Source: Corallococcus sp. AS-1-6 (GTDB lineage: Bacteria; Myxococcota; Myxococcia; Myxococcales; Myxococcaceae). From it: a DNA stretch of 64,000 nucleotides. Positions 8,310 through 16,913 of this stretch are shown here, piece after piece (within the stretch, counting starts at the first letter, position 1; each line of letters begins with the position of its first letter). The notes under the pieces were generated by a model, which saw nothing but the letters and a program-made list of their open reading frames with translations, was not told where the DNA came from and did no database searches. The translations under genes were made by a program, and so were the position numbers. Location: assembly GCF_020037015.1 (NCBI RefSeq), contig NZ_JAIQDE010000036.1, positions 19,685 to 83,684 of the forward strand, written 5' to 3'.

Positions 8310-9772
8310 GGCCGGGTGACGTGGACGAGGCTGGTCATCGCGTCCACGTAAAGGGTCGTGTCATCGGCGTACAGCGGCAGCAGCGGGGTGACCGACACCT
8401 GGTTCAGCTTCGTCTTGCGGAGCTGCCGCGTGGCCGGGTCCTTGAACACGGCGAACGGGACATCCTGGATGACATAGGGCTCGCCATCCACGTGTCCGAT
8501 GATCATCAGCACATGGCCGGGGACGACGACGAGGTCACCCACCTCCGCCTGCCTCAGTGCGCGCACCCGCTCGGCGTGTGAGTCCCGCGCGGTGAAGAGG
8601 CGGTGGTTCAGCGCCGCGCTCCTCCCCTGCAGCCCGGAGTTGGGCGCCAGGAGCAGCCCCATGCTGCGGTACACCTCGCTGGTCAGACCGCTGCAGTCCC
8701 GCGCGTTGAACTGGTGCCCCCAGCCGTAGCGCTCGCCGAGGAACTTGAAGGACTGGCGGAGGATGTTGGCGCGCGTCAGTGGCAGATGGCCCGGCGCGGT
8801 GTCGGCGGTCCGGCGGAGCAGGGCGCTCTGGAAGGCCAGCGAGCCGTCCTGCGCGCGCACCGGCAGCAGCACCGGCCACGATGCATAGCTGCTGGCGCCG
8901 TTGACGGGCTCGCCGGGCGCCACGTCGGCCCGCGGCAGCGCGACCCCCATGTCGAGCTCGAGCTCCGACACCTCCGGCGCCTCCGGCGTGAAGACCGTGC
9001 GCACCTGGTCACCCGTGACGACGCGCCCGGGCTCCTTCGCGACGTAGGAGAACACCGCGTCCGCCGTGCCTTCCGCGATGTCGCCGCGCTTGACCCACGC
9101 CGGCCCCTGCGTCGTCTGGACGAACAGCCATTGCTGGTCCGCGCTGGTGTGCGCGATGACGACCGGCTCCCCCGGGAACAGGACGCCGGCCTGCAGGCTC
9201 TCGTAGTCGCGCAGGTCCTCCGAAGCGAAGAGGCGCAGGTCGGACGGCAGCGACCGCAGGTGCGTGCGCCGCACGCTGAGGCCGTAACGCGCGGCGGAGG
9301 TTTCGGGGATCTGCCCGGTCGCGGTGTTCTGACGGAGCTCATCGAGCATCGCCGCCGTCACCGGCCGGCCTTGCTCGTCGATGACCGCCTGGATGGGCGT
9401 CCGCTGCGCATCCCCGACCCAACCGGCGACCTGCGCCCGCGTCAGCGTGGCCGGCAAGGCCTTCAGGTCGAGCAGGCCGCCCTCCGGAGCGAACGCGCGC
9501 ATGCGCTTCGCCGCCACCTGATCGGCATCGAGCAGCACCGCATCGGGAGACGGCGCGCGGCGGATCCAGAACTCGGGCGTCAGCATGTCCTCGCTGAACG
9601 CCGGCACCCCGGACGGAGACACGGCGAGCGCGGACGGCGCGGCACAGGCGGTGAGGTTGGCGGAGGCCCCCATCACCGCGAGGAGGAGCGCCCGCGTGCG
9701 CCACGTCCGGGCGGCGGTCCGGCGCGCTGTCGCACGGGGCGGGGGAGGAGCGGGGAAGGTCAGGCGGCTCAT
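8306..9772 (-). CDS. NlpC/P60 family lipoprotein peptidase with SH3 domains
   Basis: A 488-aa cell-wall peptidase. The start at 9772 gives an arginine-rich n-region, a hydrophobic segment and lipobox L-T-A-C at Cys43, so it is a lipoprotein. Mid-protein SH3-like segments (LFPGEPVVIAHTSADQQWLFVQTTQGPAWVKRGDI) fit the SH3b1/SH3b2 domains that accompany this family. The C-terminal NlpC/P60 domain has GERYGWGHQFNARDCSGLTSEVY with nucleophile Cys360, and GHVLMIIG with His420. Such enzymes cleave peptidoglycan stem peptides. It faces the Ala-rich gene at 10052 across a 279-bp divergent gap with no other gene. Confidence 0.92.
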   Translation of the reverse strand: MSRLTFPAPPPPRATARRTAARTWRTRALLLAVMGASANLTACAAPSALAVSPSGVPAFSEDMLTPEFWIRRAPSPDAVLLDADQVAAKRMRAFAPEGGLLDLKALPATLTRAQVAGWVGDAQRTPIQAVIDEQGRPVTAAMLDELRQNTATGQIPETSAARYGLSVRRTHLRSLPSDLRLFASEDLRDYESLQAGVLFPGEPVVIAHTSADQQWLFVQTTQGPAWVKRGDIAEGTADAVFSYVAKEPGRVVTGDQVRTVFTPEAPEVSELELDMGVALPRADVAPGEPVNGASSYASWPVLLPVRAQDGSLAFQSALLRRTADTAPGHLPLTRANILRQSFKFLGERYGWGHQFNARDCSGLTSEVYRSMGLLLAPNSGLQGRSAALNHRLFTARDSHAERVRALRQAEVGDLVVVPGHVLMIIGHVDGEPYVIQDVPFAVFKDPATRQLRKTKLNQVSVTPLLPLYADDTTLYVDAMTSLVHVTRP

Positions 9773-10051
9773 GGGGTCTGCTCGAGGAACGAACTCCCGG
9801 TGGGGGCTATTTCGTACCCGCGCCGCGTCCTCTCCGGGCGTCAGGCGCGAGCCCCTGGTGACTGGCGCCAGCCTCCTGGTGACCGCGGTCATCAGGGCGC
9901 GGGCCCATCCCGAGAGGCCCCTCCCGCCAACTCCTTGAATCCACAGGCGGGCATGGGCCGCACCGGGCGGCCTGAGCCCGGCATGCCGGGTGCAGTAGGG
10001 GAGGGAATCGCTGTACTGCTCCCCCTTCGCCGTACTCCAGAGGTTCCCGCC

Positions 10052-11218
10052 ATGGCCCGTCGCATCGGTTCGTCCCTGCCCCGCTCCGCCACCTTCCCGA
10101 GCCCCACGGTGTCCCAGCCGAAGCCGCCGGCGCGCGCGTCGACGCTCCCCGCCTCGACGACGGCCACGAAGCCCACGGCCACGAAGCCCACGGCGACGAC
10201 GACGCCCGCGACGACGGCCACGAAGCCCACGGCGACGACGCCCGCGACGAACACGGCGACGCCGCCGAAGCACGCGGCGGCTCCCGAGGGCCAGCCCTCC
10301 TACAGCCCCTGGGAGCTGAGCTCGGGCGCCTCGGACGTGGCGGTGAGCGGCGGTGACAACAAGCTCACGGCGCCCGCGGGCGCGAAGCAGAACATGTTCC
10401 TCGACAAGCCGGGCCGGCCCTTCGAGAAGGACACCTTCGGCGGCGGCCGGCTGAGCGGCAACGTGGGCTCGATGCAGGCCTCCACCACCAGCCACAGCGG
10501 CGGTGGCGTGCACCACTACTCGGCCGAGGCCGAGCTGCAGGGCCCCAACGCCTCCTACGCGTGGCAGAAGTCGCACGCGGGCCGGATGGGCGTGTCGAGC
10601 GCGCAGGTCACCGGCGAGGCCAACATGTTCAAGGCGCAGGCCCAGGCCGGCGTGTCGGCGGACACGAACGCGCACGCCTACACCGCCGCGCTGACGGCGA
10701 AGGCGGAGACGGGCGTGGGCGTCACGGCGAGCGCGAACCACGACTTCAACCGGCACGTGGGCGGCTACGTGAAGGGTGAGGCGAAGGCCGGCGCCTCCGC
10801 CTACGCCGAGGGCGTGGCCACGCTCGACCCGAGGACGGCCACGGCGATGGTCTCCGGCCAGGTGGGCGCGGGCGCCACGGCGGGCGCGTACGCCACGGCG
10901 GGCGGGCACGTGGGCCGGGTGCACGGCTCGGTCACCGCGGGCGCGGTGGCGGGCGCGTCCGCCCAGGCCGGCGGCACGTTCGGCCTGGAGAATGGCTTCC
11001 TCAAGCAGTCGGCGGACGTGAACACCGCCCTGGGCCTGGGCACCCACGTGAAGTCGGACGTGGCGGTCGACCTGCGTCACCACCTCAAGCCGGGCATCGC
11101 GTCGGGCCTGCGCCCCGCCCTCGGCACCGCCATGGGCGCGCCCGCCCCCGCGATCGCCATCGAGCCCGAGAAGTCGGGCATCGAGAAGCTCTTCGCCAAG
11201 GCCTTCGGCCGGGAGTGA
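10052..11218 (+). CDS. Ala/Gly-rich repeat protein with Thr-Pro linker
   Basis: A 388-aa protein. Residues 1-80 are low-complexity Thr/Pro/Ala (tandem TKPTAT units). The middle holds SGASDVAVSGGDNKL, and residues 150-350 are an Ala/Gly-rich run with a quasi-periodic pattern (GEANMFKAQAQAGVSADTNA, GAGATAGAYATAGGHVG, GAVAGASAQAGG). No clear signal peptide is visible; it starts MARRIGSSLPRSATF. The repeats suggest an extended amphipathic surface or fibre-like domain. No family is recognised. It is divergent from the NlpC/P60 gene. Confidence 0.75.
   Translation: MARRIGSSLPRSATFPSPTVSQPKPPARASTLPASTTATKPTATKPTATTTPATTATKPTATTPATNTATPPKHAAAPEGQPSYSPWELSSGASDVAVSGGDNKLTAPAGAKQNMFLDKPGRPFEKDTFGGGRLSGNVGSMQASTTSHSGGGVHHYSAEAELQGPNASYAWQKSHAGRMGVSSAQVTGEANMFKAQAQAGVSADTNAHAYTAALTAKAETGVGVTASANHDFNRHVGGYVKGEAKAGASAYAEGVATLDPRTATAMVSGQVGAGATAGAYATAGGHVGRVHGSVTAGAVAGASAQAGGTFGLENGFLKQSADVNTALGLGTHVKSDVAVDLRHHLKPGIASGLRPALGTAMGAPAPAIAIEPEKSGIEKLFAKAFGRE
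10166..10262 (+). repeat. in-frame low-complexity repeat (ACGAAGCCCACGGC-type)
   Basis: Units such as ACGAAGCCCACGGC and ACGACGCCCGCGACG recur in tandem and encode the Thr-Lys-Pro-Thr-Ala linker of the Ala-rich protein. Units are multiples of three, so copy-number change would alter linker length without shifting frame. Confidence 0.7.
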
Positions 11219-11236
11219 CCTGCCCAAGGCCGAGGG

Positions 11237-11503
11237 CTAGTTACAGGGCGCGCCGCAGGTGCCAGCCCCGCGCGCCTGACATGCCGCCGTGTTGATGCAG
11301 AACTGGCCATCACCCGTGCAGCACCCGAGCAACCGCGACGACTCGTCCGTGGTCTGGTCCGGAACCGCGCTGCTGGGGCCGGTCGACACAAGCACGGCCT
11401 CTTCGTTCGCCACGGCCTCGCCCGGGGCAAACTGAGAGGAGACAGCCATTCCCACCACGAAGGCAAAACTCAGGGCAACTCCGGAAAAAAGCGTCCGCAG
11501 CAT
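11237..11503 (-). CDS. small secreted cysteine-rich peptide
   Basis: An 88-aa precursor starting MLRTLFSGVALSFAFVVGM at 11503, with AAGGAG upstream on this strand. The signal peptide is clear (VALSFAFVVGMAVSSQFA). A mature C-terminal part of about 30 residues has six cysteines: L-G-C-C, G-Q-F-C, A-A-C, G-T-C and A-P-C-N. Six cysteines in a 30-residue tail suggest three disulfides. I do not recognise the family. It lies after a cupin gene on the same strand, with 134 bp between them. Confidence 0.72.
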   Translation of the reverse strand: MLRTLFSGVALSFAFVVGMAVSSQFAPGEAVANEEAVLVSTGPSSAVPDQTTDESSRLLGCCTGDGQFCINTAACQARGAGTCGAPCN

Positions 11504-11637
11504 CTGATGCTCCTTGGGTTGAGAGGCGTGTGGGATGATACTCCCAGTGCGTCTTGCAATCCAAGACGCAAACGTCTGGTTTGAGTGGTCGAATGTGGAT
11601 GTATTTTGGTGGTGGGCGCGAATGACACGCTGCGAAG

Positions 11638-12390
11638 TCAGGTCTTGCCGTAGCGGCGGAGGGCCTCGTTGAAGTCGATCCGGCGCGCGCGCAGCAGTCC
11701 ACCCGCCAGGGGCTCTGCTGCGTCGACGTCCACGTAGTCGAGCTTCCACGCGAAGCCGAGTGCCGGGTCGAGCCGGTCGACGATGAGGTCGAAGGTGTAT
11801 GCGGGGCCCTTCGTGGCCACCAACCAATGCACATTGTCGTGTGCGTCCGAGATGCTTGAGAGATCCCCAGGCTTGGACACACGGTCGATGCTCGGGCGCA
11901 GCACCAGGTGCTGGGGCTGACTCTCGACGCGTTCGAAGTGACGCAGGTGGAACTCTCCGCCGAGCACCACGTGCATGGACACCATGTTTTGATGTCCGTG
12001 CGGCACGATGGCCCGGCCTTGAGCCAGCCCGAAGAGCTTCGTGCCAAAGACGCGCGGCAGCCCTTCGATCCTGGGCAATGGCGCGGACGTCACACCGGCC
12101 CGGTCATCGGGCAGTTCGAGGCCCGGCTTCAGGCGGTCCGCGTCGATGGCCCGAACAAGCTCGGAGAGGGGAACCCTGGCAAAGAGCGCCTCGACCTGCT
12201 GCTGCCATTCCCGAGGCTCGAGCCGCCGGTCATGGACATCCGAACAGAGTTGATGGACGCGGGAGAGCCAGGCCTGGACCTCCTTGCGTACCGGCTCTGC
12301 GAGCGCGTCCTGCCGCAGGAGCAGTGGCAGCAGGGCATAGCCCGTCAGTGCTTGTAGCAGGACCTCTCGTCGTGTCGCGGGCTGAGACAT
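11638..12390 (-). CDS. cupin-fold exported protein
   Basis: A 250-aa protein starting MSQPATRREVLLQALTGY at 12390. The R-R followed by a hydrophobic stretch (VLLQALTGYALLPLLL) resembles a Tat-type signal. The C-terminal half has the cupin metal-site pattern HGHQNMVSMHVVLGGEFHLRHFE followed by VHWLVATKGPAYTFDLIV, as in cysteine-dioxygenase-like cupins; His-rich positions suggest a bound metal. The N-terminal half is helical. The substrate is unknown. The frame runs further upstream to 12525, but the upstream residues look non-coding. Confidence 0.75.
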   Translation of the reverse strand: MSQPATRREVLLQALTGYALLPLLLRQDALAEPVRKEVQAWLSRVHQLCSDVHDRRLEPREWQQQVEALFARVPLSELVRAIDADRLKPGLELPDDRAGVTSAPLPRIEGLPRVFGTKLFGLAQGRAIVPHGHQNMVSMHVVLGGEFHLRHFERVESQPQHLVLRPSIDRVSKPGDLSSISDAHDNVHWLVATKGPAYTFDLIVDRLDPALGFAWKLDYVDVDAAEPLAGGLLRARRIDFNEALRRYGKT

Positions 12391-12825
12391 GTCCGGGCAG
12401 GGAAGCAGGGGGCATGCCAGCCTTACGGCCGATATTTTCGAAGTAGGGGGCCGACTCCAGGCGCTCTCCTGCTGGCGAGCAGCCACAGGCGCGGGCCGCC
12501 GCCCGCGCATTCGCTGCTCGGGCAAGGCACGCCGCCTGCCGGACCGAGTACTCGGTGCCCGAGCGGAAGGGAACGGTCATCGACGCGAAGCCGTTGAGCG
12601 GGTCGCGCACCCAGGTGACGCAGTCGCGAGCGTCGGCCTTGGCGAACCGCCTGGCCGCGCCCGCGCCGAAGCCGTAGCCGCGAGCCCCCCGCCGTGCTAC
12701 CCCTGCGCCAGCCACTTGACGCTCCGATGGCGGTGCGACGCTTCGTCGCGACCGTAGGGTGTCCTCGGGTGGCATCCGCCGGCTGGCGCCTCCCGGGTCA
12801 CGACCCCGTTGTTGCTGGAGGCCCC
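12391..12825. other. intergenic stretch without a recognised gene
   Basis: This 435-bp divergent gap lies between the cupin gene and the deoxyhypusine-synthase-like gene. An open minus-strand frame crosses it, containing CVTWVRDPLNGFASMTVPF. It looks more protein-like than its neighbours but matches nothing I know and has no convincing start or ribosome binding site. It may be a gene remnant. I see no RNA gene or repeat. Confidence 0.3.
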
Positions 12826-13848
12826 ATGTCCCCGTCCGAACTGCCCGTCCTCGAGTTCATCCTCACGAACTACAAGAACTTCAATGCCCGCGCGACGCGC
12901 GACGCGCTCCTGTCCTACTGGGAGCATGTGTCGAGCGGTGGCCGCATGTTCTGGAGCGTCGCGGGCGCCATGTCGTCCGCGCAGCTCGGCATCACGCTCG
13001 CGCCCGCCATCCGCGCGGGCCTGATTCACGGCCTGTCGGTGACGGGCGCCAACCTGGAGGAGTCGCTCTTCCGGCTCGTCGCGCACACGGCGTACAAGGA
13101 CTTCCCCGAGTACCGCTACTTCACCAAGCAGGACGACACGCGCATCCTCGAGCAGCGGATGCGCCGGGTCACCGACACGAGCATCCCGGAGGACGAGGCG
13201 TTCCGGGCGGTGGAGAAGATCGTCGTCCCCATGTGGAAGAACGCCTCCGCGAAGGGCGAGCGCCGCTTCTGGCACGAGTACTTCTACGAGCTCATCCAGG
13301 TGCTGGAGCCCTCGGCGTACGAAGGGGACCCGGAGGCCTGCTGGCTGATGGAGGCGGCGCGGCGCAAGCTGCCCATCGTCGTCCCCGGCTACGAGGACTC
13401 GACGTTCGGGAACATCTTCGCGTCCTACGTGAAGACGGGGGGCTGCAGCGCGAGCATCGTCAAGTCCGGCATCGAGTACATGGCCGACTTCTACGACCGC
13501 TACGAGGAGCTGTCCGAGGGCCGGGGCGTGGGCTTCTTCCAGATTGGCGGCGGCATCGCCGGGGACTTCCCCATCTGCGTCGTGCCGTCGACGAAGTACG
13601 ACCTGCAGAAGCCCGTGAAGCCGTGGGCCTACTTCTGCCAGATCAGCGACTCCACGACGTCCTACGGCTCGTACTCGGGCGCGACCCCCAATGAGAAGAT
13701 CACCTGGGACAAGCTGACGGAGACGACGCCCATGTTCGTCATCGAGTCGGACGCCACCATCGTCGTCCCGCTGATGCTCCGCGCGCTGCTGGAGTGCCAG
13801 GCCCGGCCGGAGGCGGCGAACGCGCTCATCGCCCGGCACCGGCGCTAG
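12826..13848 (+). CDS. deoxyhypusine synthase-like protein
   Basis: A 340-aa member of the deoxyhypusine synthase superfamily. The ATG at 12826 has GGAG six bases upstream. Family features: an NAD-binding region near MSSAQLGITLAPAIRAGLIHGLSVTGANLEESL, VVPGYEDSTFGNIFASYV, GVGFFQIGGGIAGDFPICVVPS, and the C-terminal GATPNEKITWDKLTE whose W-x-K matches the catalytic-lysine region. In eukaryotes and archaea the family modifies eIF5A with spermidine. Bacterial members act on small amines or are uncharacterised, so the substrate here is open. It is convergent with the SBBP gene. Confidence 0.9.
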   Translation: MSPSELPVLEFILTNYKNFNARATRDALLSYWEHVSSGGRMFWSVAGAMSSAQLGITLAPAIRAGLIHGLSVTGANLEESLFRLVAHTAYKDFPEYRYFTKQDDTRILEQRMRRVTDTSIPEDEAFRAVEKIVVPMWKNASAKGERRFWHEYFYELIQVLEPSAYEGDPEACWLMEAARRKLPIVVPGYEDSTFGNIFASYVKTGGCSASIVKSGIEYMADFYDRYEELSEGRGVGFFQIGGGIAGDFPICVVPSTKYDLQKPVKPWAYFCQISDSTTSYGSYSGATPNEKITWDKLTETTPMFVIESDATIVVPLMLRALLECQARPEAANALIARHRR

Positions 13849-13863
13849 TCACGCGCGACCTGC

Positions 13864-13893
13864 GGCAGGGCCCGGAGACGCGTGGGCCCTGCC
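13864..13893. terminator. bidirectional terminator hairpin
   Basis: GGCAGGGCCC, a ten-base loop, then GGGCCCTGCC forms a perfect 10-bp stem between two convergent stop codons (13848 and 13916). Confidence 0.75.
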
Positions 13894-13915
13894 GGGGTCT
13901 CGTCAGCGGCCCTGC

Positions 13916-15187
13916 TCAGAAGCGCGCGAGGAAGGCGTCGTTGCCGCCAGCGTTGGGATTGCCGCCGAGGCTCCCGCCCGTCTGCCCGGCGACGTAGGCA
14001 TTGCCGGACGCGTCCACGGCCACGCCGCGGGCGATGTCCTGGCGCACGCTGCCCAGGAGCTGGGTGCCCAGCTTCGCGCCGAGCGCGTCGTAGCGGGTGA
14101 GGAAGGCATCGGCGCTGCCCGAGGACGGGATGCCGTCGAGCCCGGCGGTGTAGCCGGCGACCTGCACCACGTTGTCGGCGGTGACGGCGACGCCGAACGC
14201 GTAGTCGGGCTGCCCGCCTCCGAGCAGGCGGCTCCAGGCGCGGTTGCCGGCGCTGTCGTAGCGCGCGAGCAGCACGTCGATGGTGCCGTTGTTGGTGTTG
14301 CCGTCCAGGCCGCCGAACGTCTCGCCAGCGATGTAGACGCCGCCGTCAGGGCCCACGGCGACGCTCCTGGCGTCATCCAGGTCGCCCGCGTCGATCTGCC
14401 GGACCCACTGCTGGACGCCGAGGATGTTCAGCTTGAGCAGGAACATGTCGCCGCTCAGCGCCGGGGGCGTGGTGCCGTCGAGGCTGCCGGTGGTGCTCCC
14501 GACGACGTAGACCTCGTGGCTGGACGTGACGGCGATGCCGCGCGCCATGTCGCTCGCGGGGCTGCCGTACTGCTGGAGCCAGTACGGATTGCCCGCCGTG
14601 TCATAGAGCCCGGCGAGGATGTCGTAGTGGCCGGGATTGCCGCCGTTGGCGAAGCTGCCGCCGGTGTAGCCCGTGAAGTAGAGCGTGTCGTCCGCGCCAA
14701 TGGCGATGCCGGTGACGAAGTCATCCATCTGCGTGCCGTTCTGGCGCAACCACAGGCGGTTGCCGGCGGTGTCGTACTTGGCGATGAAGAAGTCGAAGCC
14801 GCCCGCATTGGCATAGAAGTCAAAGCCGCCGAAGGTGATGCCCGCGACGTAGGCATTGCCGTCCGCGTCCGTGGCCACGGCGGTGGCGCGGTCCGCACCC
14901 GCGGTGCCGAGCTGGTGGACCCACTGGAGGTTGCCGGCGGTGTCGTACCGGGCAATGAACGCGTCCTGACCGCCAGCCTTCGGGTCGACGCCGAGCTGGC
15001 TGGTCGTCTGGCCTACGACATAGACGCTCGCGCCCGACACGGCCACGGCGTTGGCCTGCTCATCCAGGTTGGCGCCGAGCTGCGCCACCCAGGACGGGGG
15101 AGGAACCTGGGCCGCGGCGACGGAGGGGAGGCCCGCGGCGCCGACGACGCCCGCGAACCCGAACATGCTCAAGAGGAGGTGTTTCAT
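13916..15187 (-). CDS. secreted SBBP-repeat beta-propeller protein
   Basis: A 423-aa exported propeller. I use the ATG at 15187 (MKHLLLSMFGF) because GGAGC lies at the right distance upstream; ATG at 15199 would add MELV. The signal peptide ends at about SVAAAQ. About seven repeats of the form A-F-I-A-R-Y-D-T-A-G-N-x-x-W...V-A-T-D-A-D-G-N-A-Y-V-A-G follow, the SBBP signature. Such proteins are exported in myxobacteria; ligands are mostly unknown. Repeats at the N- and C-terminal ends could close the ring. Confidence 0.9.
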   Translation of the reverse strand: MKHLLLSMFGFAGVVGAAGLPSVAAAQVPPPSWVAQLGANLDEQANAVAVSGASVYVVGQTTSQLGVDPKAGGQDAFIARYDTAGNLQWVHQLGTAGADRATAVATDADGNAYVAGITFGGFDFYANAGGFDFFIAKYDTAGNRLWLRQNGTQMDDFVTGIAIGADDTLYFTGYTGGSFANGGNPGHYDILAGLYDTAGNPYWLQQYGSPASDMARGIAVTSSHEVYVVGSTTGSLDGTTPPALSGDMFLLKLNILGVQQWVRQIDAGDLDDARSVAVGPDGGVYIAGETFGGLDGNTNNGTIDVLLARYDSAGNRAWSRLLGGGQPDYAFGVAVTADNVVQVAGYTAGLDGIPSSGSADAFLTRYDALGAKLGTQLLGSVRQDIARGVAVDASGNAYVAGQTGGSLGGNPNAGGNDAFLARF

Positions 15188-15287
15188 CACGAGCTCCATT
15201 TCTCAGGGGGGAGCACTGCAAGACCACGAGAAACGGGCGCTCGGGAAGATGGGTAGTGAAAGACACGCATGCGGGCGGGAGCCCGGG

Positions 15288-16202
15288 TCAGGGTGTTTCG
15301 CGACGCCGCCGTGCCCAGGCCTCGAAGCTCATGGGTGAAAGGCCATGGGCGCGAGCGATTTCGGGCCGGGCCAGCACCGGGGCGACGTTCATGTATGTCA
15401 TGCCTTGCGCCACGCCCGGATGCAGGCCGGCCGCGACGGCCTCTTCCACCGTGGCGGACTGGACGACGTACTCCTTGCCGTCGATGCGTGAGAGGACTTC
15501 GGCGATCTGGGGGAGCGTGAGCAGGTCACCCGCGAGCTGCAGCGTCACGCCGTTGAACCTCGCGGGGTCGTTGATCGCCGCCGCGGCCGCCTTGCCGATG
15601 TCCTCGGGCGCGATCAACCCCATGGGCAGGTCGGTCCTGACCACCGTGAGCAACCGGCGCCCATCGACGAAGCCGGCGGGATCCAGCATCGGGTGGTCCA
15701 TGAAGGTGGCGGGCAGGATGAGGGTCCAGTGCTTGAAGCCCGCGGCGCGGACCCGGTCGCACGTGGCCAGCTTGTTCTCCCAGTACTCCTCATGCGCCTT
15801 CCAGCGCCCCTCCGCCCAGCCCTCGACCTGGCGGTGGTCGCCGACGCCAGACGTCGCGGTGTGCACGAACGTCTCCACGCCCTCCGCGAGCGCGGCCTCC
15901 ACGAGGTTCCTGCCTTGCTGGCGCTCCTTGCTGAAGTCGATGCCGGTCGCGGAGGCGATGGGGGACTGCATCGAGAAGACGGCCCGCGTCCCGGCGCAGG
16001 CCGCGCGCAACGACGCTGGATCGTCCAGGTCCCCGACGACGACCTCCGCGCCCGCCGCCGCGAGCGCCCTGGCGTTCGCCGCCTCCGGATTGCGCACCAG
16101 GACGCGCACCTTCGTGCGGCCCTCGGCCAGCAAGGCCCGGGCGGTGGCGCCCCCCTGGCGTCCCGTGGCGGCGGTGACGAGAACGACGTCGTTGTGGCGC
16201 AT
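15288..16202 (-). CDS. NmrA/NAD(P)-binding Rossmann family protein
   Basis: A 304-aa atypical short-chain dehydrogenase of the NmrA type. The N-terminal Rossmann motif is LVTAATGRQGGATARALL (G-x-x-G-x-x-G), with R in VRVLVRNPEAA suggesting NADP. GDLDDPASL and HTATSGVG are typical. The catalytic Tyr-Lys pair is not obvious, consistent with NmrA-like sensors or reductases. AAGGAG precedes the start on this strand. It is divergent from a TetR regulator, and a large palindrome covers its -10 region. Confidence 0.9.
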   Translation of the reverse strand: MRHNDVVLVTAATGRQGGATARALLAEGRTKVRVLVRNPEAANARALAAAGAEVVVGDLDDPASLRAACAGTRAVFSMQSPIASATGIDFSKERQQGRNLVEAALAEGVETFVHTATSGVGDHRQVEGWAEGRWKAHEEYWENKLATCDRVRAAGFKHWTLILPATFMDHPMLDPAGFVDGRRLLTVVRTDLPMGLIAPEDIGKAAAAAINDPARFNGVTLQLAGDLLTLPQIAEVLSRIDGKEYVVQSATVEEAVAAGLHPGVAQGMTYMNVAPVLARPEIARAHGLSPMSFEAWARRRRETP

Positions 16203-16224
16203 CGGCGGCTCCTTCTCAAGTGGT

Positions 16225-16265
16225 GGACCCCACCGTTTATTTCCGTGTTAAATACGGAGGGGTCC
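16225..16265. promoter_or_regulatory. large palindromic operator between NmrA and TetR genes
   Basis: GGACCCC-A-CCGTTTATTT faces AAATACGG-A-GGGGTCC around a central CCGTGTT. Arms of about 17 bases match with few mismatches. It overlaps the -10 box of the NmrA promoter and lies 42 bp before the tetR start, a classic site for a divergent TetR repressor. Which protein binds is inference. Confidence 0.75.
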
Positions 16266-16277
16266 CCCGTTTGTCAA
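16249..16277 (-). promoter_or_regulatory. near-consensus sigma-70 promoter for NmrA gene
   Basis: On the minus strand, TTGACA (16277-16272) is separated by exactly 17 bases from TATTTA (16254-16249). The -35 is a perfect match, which is rare in such a GC-rich genome. The -10 lies inside the palindromic operator. Confidence 0.75.
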
Positions 16278-16307
16278 AGAGAAGGGACTCGTGAAGAGGA
16301 GGGCGCC

Positions 16308-16859
16308 GTGGAGCAGGTGAAGCGGTTGCGCGCGGACGGGCGACGCAACCGGGAGCGGATTGTCGAGGTCGCGGCGGAGCTGGTCGCCAGGGAAGGCGCG
16401 CAGGTGTCGCTGGAGGAGATCGCCCGGCGGGCGGGGGTCGGCTCGGCGACCCTGCACCGGCACTTCCCGTCGCGGCAGGCGCTGCTGGAGGTGGTCTTCC
16501 GGGATGGCGTCGCGCAGCTCTGTGCGAAAGCAGCCGCGCAACCTGGCAAGGCGCCTGCCGCCGAGCTGGCGGACTGGCTGGAGGAGGCGACGGTCTACAC
16601 CGCGACCCACCGCGGGCTCGCCGCCGCGCTGCTGGCCGGCCCGGAGGGGCTCTCCGCCGAAGAGCTCTGCTGCACCGACATGGTGCTCAACGTGCTGAAG
16701 GTCCTGGTCGAGCGGGCGTCCGCCGTGGGTGCGCTTCAAGCGGGCGCCACGGCGGAGGACCTGATGATGCTGGCGAACGCGATCGCCGTCGCGAACGAGA
16801 ATGATCCGCACACCGCGCGCCGGGTGCTGCGGCTCGCGCTCACGGGCATCCGTCGCTGA
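16308..16859 (+). CDS. TetR family transcriptional regulator
   Basis: A 183-aa TetR regulator with GTG start at 16308; AGAGGAGGG lies six bases upstream. The N-terminal helix-turn-helix reads NRERIVEVAAELVAREG then VSLEEIARRAGVGSATLHRHFPSRQALLEVV, a strong match. The C-terminal ligand domain begins at about residue 65. It is divergent from the NmrA oxidoreductase and very probably represses both genes through the shared palindrome. It is convergent with the sugar dehydrogenase gene. Confidence 0.93.
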   Translation: MEQVKRLRADGRRNRERIVEVAAELVAREGAQVSLEEIARRAGVGSATLHRHFPSRQALLEVVFRDGVAQLCAKAAAQPGKAPAAELADWLEEATVYTATHRGLAAALLAGPEGLSAEELCCTDMVLNVLKVLVERASAVGALQAGATAEDLMMLANAIAVANENDPHTARRVLRLALTGIRR

Positions 16860-16862
16860 GGG

Positions 16863-16894
16863 AATCGCCAGGGCTGGTACTGGCCCTGGCGATT
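16863..16894. terminator. bidirectional terminator hairpin
   Basis: AATCGCCAGGGC, eight bases, then GCCCTGGCGATT forms a perfect 12-bp stem just after the tetR stop (16859) and before the convergent stop at 16914. The A/T ends of the stem suit termination in both directions. Confidence 0.8.
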
Positions 16895-16913
16895 CACGCC
16901 CCCTGACGCCCGC

